Assembly (NCBI GenBank): GCA_012934845.2
Contig: WNNJ02002244.1
Coordinates: 1 to 64,000 of the forward strand
Origin: Pomphorhynchus laevis
Taxonomy: Eukaryota; Acanthocephala; Palaeacanthocephala; Echinorhynchida; Pomphorhynchidae
Length of the DNA stretch: 64,000 bases
Direction of reading: 5' to 3'
Shown: piece after piece, positions 59,291 through 64,000 of the stretch
Layout: every line of letters begins with the position of its first letter
Position numbering within the stretch: position 1 is the first letter of the stretch
Notes under the pieces: generated by a model
What the model was told of the DNA's origin: nothing
The model's input: only the letters and a program-made list of their open reading frames with translations
Databases searched by the model: none
Translations under genes and position numbers: made by a program

Positions 59291-59840
59291 ATATATTATA
59301 TAAGATTATTTTCTTTCTCGATCAAATAAAACCGCTATTTTCCGATCTTATAAACAATGGTGGCTTAGAAATGAATCTTTGAAATTTTTACCAAAACTGG
59401 TCGTTGTACTCAATCAGCCTCACGACTGCCGTTGTGCAAAACTGATTTAGCCGATTTAACTAGATAACTGATTCTACGTATTTTATACTATATAAAAATC
59501 AAAAATAAAGATACATAATTATAAATAATAAATAATTATATAAAATATTATATATTTTATGTATTTTCAAGAATACATAGTTTTAGTATTTCTGACAGAG
59601 GTTATATTACCGGGAAGCAAAGTCCACAGGTCAATAATAACTTGTCAGTAGAACAAGTTATATCAGCTAACCGAGTCTACGTATTTTATACTAAATATAA
59701 ATCAAAAATAAAGATAAATAATAAATAACTACAAGATTTTATATAACACTTTATTAAACTTTATAGTGCTTTATGGTTTGTAGCACACTGTAATGAATTA
59801 GCTGGTGAACTTGTGGCAAACGTTTACGTTTACACATCAA
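59291..59840. other. AT-rich, no gene
   Basis: A short sequence TACGTATTTTATACTA-ATA-AAATCAAAAATAAAGATA is present twice (59475-59515 and 59680-59715). No gene seen. Confidence 0.5.
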
Positions 59841-60517
59841 ACATATGCCGAACCGTTGTATAGTTTCGCAACGGTTCAACGGTTGCTTTGATGGCTGGCA
59901 TTCATAGTGAACGGGACGCATATAAGTCATCATCTAAAACGATTATGTAGTGGGTAATGGCATGTACGTGTGTTTAAATCAAATCATTGGCTGTGGGGCT
60001 CAGATCCCACTGGACCTGAGGCCATGAAGATGATAGAGTTAGTTGACAAGTTTTTCCGGAAGACGATGATTTCTGATTTCTGACGGCTTTTACTTTCTAT
60101 TTTTGTTTTAATTCTATTTAACCTATGTATAATTTTTGTTAAGAAAATCATTATTATTAATCAAATCAGCTAACAATTATCATAAACATATGCCGAACCG
60201 TTGTATAGTTTCGCAACGGTTCAACGGTTGCTTTGATGGCTGGCATTCATAGTGAACGGGACGCATAAATGTCATCATCTAAAACGATTATGTAGTGGGT
60301 AATGGCATGTACGTGTGTTTAAATCAAATCATTGGCTGTGGGGCTCAGATCCCATTGGACCTGAGGCCATGAAGATGATAGAGTTAGTTGACAAGTTTTT
60401 CCGGAAGACGATGATTTCTGATTTCTGACGGCTTTTACTTTCTATTTTTGTTTTAATTCTATTTAACCTATGTATAATTTTTGTTAAGAAAATCATTATT
60501 ATTAATCAAATCAGCTA
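59841..60517. repeat. 345-bp tandem duplication, GC-richer unit
   Basis: 59841-60169 and 60186-60517 are nearly identical (ACATATGCCGAACCGTTG ... AATCAAATCAGCTAA); I noticed only two or three substitutions. Each has the hairpin AACCGTTG...CAACGGTT followed by a third CAACGGTTG, and ends in a T-rich part with ATTATTATTAAT, as in 3' tails of non-LTR retroelements. A TCAGCTAA also precedes the first copy at about 59663. Non-coding; may be a SINE-like or retroelement 3' end. Confidence 0.85.
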
Positions 60518-62224
60518 ATAATAAAATAAATAATTGCTATAAGATTTTTTATAATTTAAATCGAGTTAAAATAAAAAATTGAAATTTAAAATAAAAGTCA
60601 TTAGAAAAATAAATAAAAGTCAATAAAACAAATAAAAGTCATTAGAAAATCTTTCAATATGTTTTATTTAAGAAATTCATTATTATTTCAATGTCTGTTA
60701 CACTCGCGTAATAAACGAGAGTTAATGAGTGATTTCTTTGTTACTCGATACATAAATTTATTTCAATACATAAAAATGTATTGAGAATTCCACTTCTGAT
60801 TTTGATGCCTGAATGAATATTTTGTTCTGTGGATTTTATATAGGCCGTACAGGGCAAGCTTTATTCCATACAGTAGTATCCAACTTTTACGCTGCTTCCA
60901 ACCTCACGAAATCAACTTTATCTTCTTTCAAGTATCACGAGCATCGAAAAAGTTTGAAATATCAGGTCTACGGAAGAGTTTAATTTATGAATCAAAGACA
61001 TTATTTACTTGAAATCATTAGGGACGAGCGTCCTTGTTGTAGAATGCAAGTTTTGCTCCTGTTGTATTTTCGTTTTGATGCACCACCAGGAGAGTCCGCT
61101 GCCATGATAATAAAAACGTTATTCCAAAAAACTTGAAACAAAAAAGATTTTCCGTATACCATTGAATTGTTACGGCTACGTGTAAGGATATGACTGCAAC
61201 TCGTGACCCGCTATCTGAGTGACACCTTTCAGTGAATCAATAATAAGAAAATAACATTTGAGATGCAAACTAAAAATTTGTATCGATTTGTGTTTGTTTA
61301 TTAATAAAAAGCTAATATTATATATTTCTAATATATAAGTGAAATCAAAATCATTGGAATGATTTGTGAACCGTCGCTTCACTTCCGATTTCAAACGGAT
61401 TCAAATTAATAAGAAATTTTCTAGAAAAGAAATTTATTCAATTCAAAGTGTTAAAACCTCGCATCTGCGTAACTGGTAACTTCGCATGCGGGTATTTGTT
61501 TTTGTTTATTAATAAAAAGCTAATAATATTATATTTTTAAAATATATAGTAAATATATTTTTATATATAAAATAAATAAAAATGATCCTTCAATTTGATA
61601 AATAATGTGAGATTAAGTCTTTAAATTAATGACAATTTATTTTAAACTTAGTTTTCTGCAATTCTTATAATTGTTTACCGTCATACTGTATTATTTTAAT
61701 TTAAATCATACTCAGATTGAATAGAAAACTATAAATGCTATATATTTATAGAAAACTAGAAATGTCATATACAAATGTAGATACACCATTCAAAAATGGC
61801 GTTAAGATCGATTCTGTTTTGTTATCAAATTACATATGATTTGATTAGATTAGACTGTGATCCTTCAATAAAATTTACTTTCGTTAGTTTGACATATTAC
61901 AAAATATTGTATTAATTATGAAATTAATTATTCCTTAAGCTTTAAAAATTGTATAGCAATAACGTTTTATTATTTGAAATGAAATATTTGTATACAATAA
62001 AAATTGTATTAATTCAATCATTAATCTGACACTAGAATTATTCTTTCATTAGTTTGATATGTTCATTAATTCAAAATTTAATTCATATTAAATTTTTAAG
62101 TTTAATTTTTAAATCCTCAACTTTTAAGCTCATGCTCTTTTTATTGATGACTTCAAATAATTCCTTTGATTCATAAATTGAATTCTTCCGTAGAACTCAT
62201 GAAATCAGATTGATTTTATAGAAT
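60518..62224. other. No firm gene; short GC-richer coding-like patch
   Basis: 60845-60990 (+) has a 50-codon open stretch with GFYIGRTGQALFHTV, faintly like the YIG-x-T part of GIY-YIG endonucleases. 61020-61130 reads RDERPCCRMQ and FRFDAPPGESAAMII in another frame. Neither could be assigned. The rest is A+T-rich. Confidence 0.35.
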
Positions 62225-63542
62225 TACAGCCCTTTTCAATTTTATAGTCACTAATCCCCTTTTTTATTTTTATAGTCACCTTTTTTCATTTTTATAGTCC
62301 CCCTTTTTTATCAATATTTTTTCAGACCCTTAAAAATGAATTTCTCCTTTTAATGGAAGTAATGAAAATAATACCGATGATAATGATATTGGAAGCGATT
62401 ATAATAACGATGGCTTACGTAAAAAAAGACAGACTATTAATAGACGTTTAGTAGAGCTTTTTCTAGAATTACTAAATAAAGGAATGTCTTTTAAAGAAAT
62501 TGTTCCCATACTCAATGTATCCTCAAGAACAATAAAACGACTTTACAAAAGATACACCGAAGGTGAGTTTGTTGTAATGTCTACATTTAGATCTGACCCT
62601 GAAAAGAAAATCAATACATTAAAAGATTTTTCTTTTGAGAAAAATATTATTGCTTCAGAAATCAGTCTTAATCCATGTGTTAGCTTAAAATCACTTGCGA
62701 AAAATTAAAACATAATAATGTATGTGGCTCATATTCAGTGCCAACAGTGTCAAGAATAATAAAAAAGATGAATTATTCTAGGAAAACTTTAACTTTAGTG
62801 CCGATAAATAGAAACAGCAATTCTAACAAAGACATAAGAGCTCAATATGGTACAGCATTTTCTAATATACATCATGATCAATTGATATTTTTAGATGAGA
62901 CTGGTTTTAATCTACATTCTTATCAAAGAATGGGATATTCACCTATCAATACAAAGTGTTTTATCAATGTTCCAAATTCAAAGGACACGAATATTTCATT
63001 TTAATGTGCTATTAATAATACAGGTATTGTAGGCTACCAAATAAAAAGCGGAAGTTTTAAGTATTTAGATATTCTTAATTTTGCTGAGACTAAACTACCT
63101 ATTTTGACACAAGATAATAGGAAGTATATAACTATGTACAATGCATCAATCCATAAGACAGCAGAGGTGAGGGAGTCGTTTTGTAGAAGAAACTATATCT
63201 TAAAGTTTTTACCTCCGTATTCACCTCAACTCAATCCAATAGAAGAGTTTTTCTCATGCTTAAAGTCTAGGGTGAAACAAAGAGAAGGCGCTGCTAATAG
63301 GGATGTTCTTATACATACGATTGAAGATATTCTAACTAATGATATATTTATAATTGAGAGGTTTTTAACCATATGCGTACATGGATAGAAAAAGCTATTG
63401 TTCGTACTGATTTTATTTAATTAGAATAAAATTTTATATTTTTCTATTATTTATTTTTTAACTTTTTATTAGTAACTATAAAAAATGAAAAAGGTGACTA
63501 TAAAAATGAAAAATGGTGACTCTAAAATTGAAAAGGACTGTA
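62225..63542 (+). mobile_element. Tc1/mariner-IS630 superfamily DNA transposon, complete ends
   Basis: 27-bp imperfect terminal inverted repeats start TACAGCCCTTTTC at 62225 and end GAAAAGGACTGTA at 63542; the outer TA is the target-site duplication and the ends CAG...CTG fit the superfamily. TTTTTATAGTCACC-like subterminal repeats lie inside both ends in inverted orientation. The element is about 1.3 kb, the usual size. Its single transposase gene is broken (see next). Few TIR mismatches indicate moderate age. Confidence 0.93.
62370..63388 (+). pseudogene. Tc1/IS630-type transposase, inactivated
   Basis: The N-terminal helix-turn-helix region (LLNKGMSFKEIVPILNVSSR, 62465-62535) is followed by a frameshift near 62700. 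The next frame has VSRIIKKMNYSRKTL (second HTH), the first catalytic Asp in IFLDETGFNLHSY (near 62895), a stop at 63002-63004, then MYNASIHKTAEV, where the expected second Asp (MDNASIH) is Tyr, and FLPPYSPQLNPIEEFFSCLK with the third acidic residue. Spacing from the second position to the Glu is 34 residues, so originally DD34E. One frameshift, one nonsense and one catalytic substitution make it dead in cis. Confidence 0.88.
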
Positions 63543-64000
63543 AATCTACACTCTTCAAATGGCATTTGAAGAGTGATGGTATTTTAAACAACATTCATTT
63601 TCTAAATATCCAACATTAACACCTGAGATGTTATCTATTAATGCCCACTGCATTCTCTCGGTTTGGGATGAAAGTAAAAGATAGTATTTACAAAATTGAA
63701 AACAAAATTGTTTAAATATTAACAGGTACTTGCAAGTTAAATTATACTTGTAGGCTCCTTATCTTTGACTTGAACAGGAATTGCTATTGTGACCGTTTGA
63801 TAACATCAGACTTAGTGTAAATGTTGAGAGATTATGGTTTGATCTAAAGATAGTGAATCGATTTTAAGAAGAGGGATTATTGAAAGAATTGGACAATACA
63901 AGCGAGATAGATGGACATTGTAGATGACAAAATTTGCAGCAACGACATATTGAACGTTCATAGCAGAGAATGTTGATAGTGTTCAGCTTGTCGTGATAAG
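63543..64000. other. No gene; short hairpin
   Basis: Next to the transposon end is a perfect 10-bp hairpin CTCTTCAAAT-GGC-ATTTGAAGAG (63551-63573). Nothing further recognised up to the window end. Confidence 0.5.

Noticed and set aside
62370-63388. Three short plus frames as separate genes
   Set aside because: They are consecutive pieces of one broken transposase between matching TIRs.

Overview
The window is about three-quarters A+T and reads as nuclear DNA of an invertebrate metazoan. It has spliced GT-AG genes with several very short introns (48-77 nt), many decayed retroelements, a Tc1/mariner-group DNA transposon, satellites, foldbacks and hammerhead ribozymes. A flatworm fits best: the CR1-type reverse transcriptase, the Penelope-like elements (PLEs) with hammerheads and the 48-58 nt introns are all typical of the group. 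This is inference; no ribosomal or mitochondrial marker is present to settle it.

Only one host gene is convincing. It runs on the + strand from 36832 to 48383 in ten coding exons whose lengths sum to an open frame of 1505 codons plus stop. It encodes a BICRA/GLTSCR1-family protein, the defining subunit of the non-canonical BAF (SWI/SNF) chromatin remodeller: a conserved N-terminal acidic motif, a very long Q/S/N-rich exon, and the GLTSCR1 domain near the C-terminus. Its introns hold a perfect 103-bp foldback, a Ty3/gypsy RT scrap, a hairpin just behind one splice donor and other repeats.

Left of the gene (1-36.8 kb) there is no intact gene. In order: a CR1-type RT fragment (-), a Ty3/gypsy integrase tail, a possible BEL/Pao integrase fragment, a 975-bp near-identical duplication with a tandem array of CRE-like TGACGTCA sites, two long TA microsatellites, a decayed hammerhead-bearing repeat, gag-like zinc-knuckle fragments (-), the RT (17.5-19.6 kb) and endonuclease (26.8-27.3 kb) of a Rex1-like non-LTR element, a 192-bp satellite of about ten units, and several dispersed repeats and foldbacks.

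Right of the gene (48.4-64 kb) is dense in mobile DNA: an L2/CR1-type RT tail inserted in a minisatellite (49.2-50.7 kb), a foldback carrying an intact type III hammerhead on one strand (50.8-51.15 kb), a Ty3/gypsy gag-pol remnant (52.4-54.1 kb), an inverted plus two tandem copies of a 464-bp unit each with a type I minimal hammerhead (54.1-55.6 kb), an adjoining PLE reverse transcriptase on the same strand as those ribozymes (55.7-57.1 kb), a second PLE-like RT with extra copied fragments (58.4-59.3 kb), a 345-bp tandem duplication (59.8-60.5 kb), and a Tc1/IS630-type transposon with clear TIRs and TA target duplication (62.2-63.5 kb).

The most unusual content is the ribozyme set. The 464-bp tandem would release a unit-length RNA (retrozyme-like) beside a likely PLE partner, and a different, type III, hammerhead sits in a foldback family that also invaded the BICRA gene.
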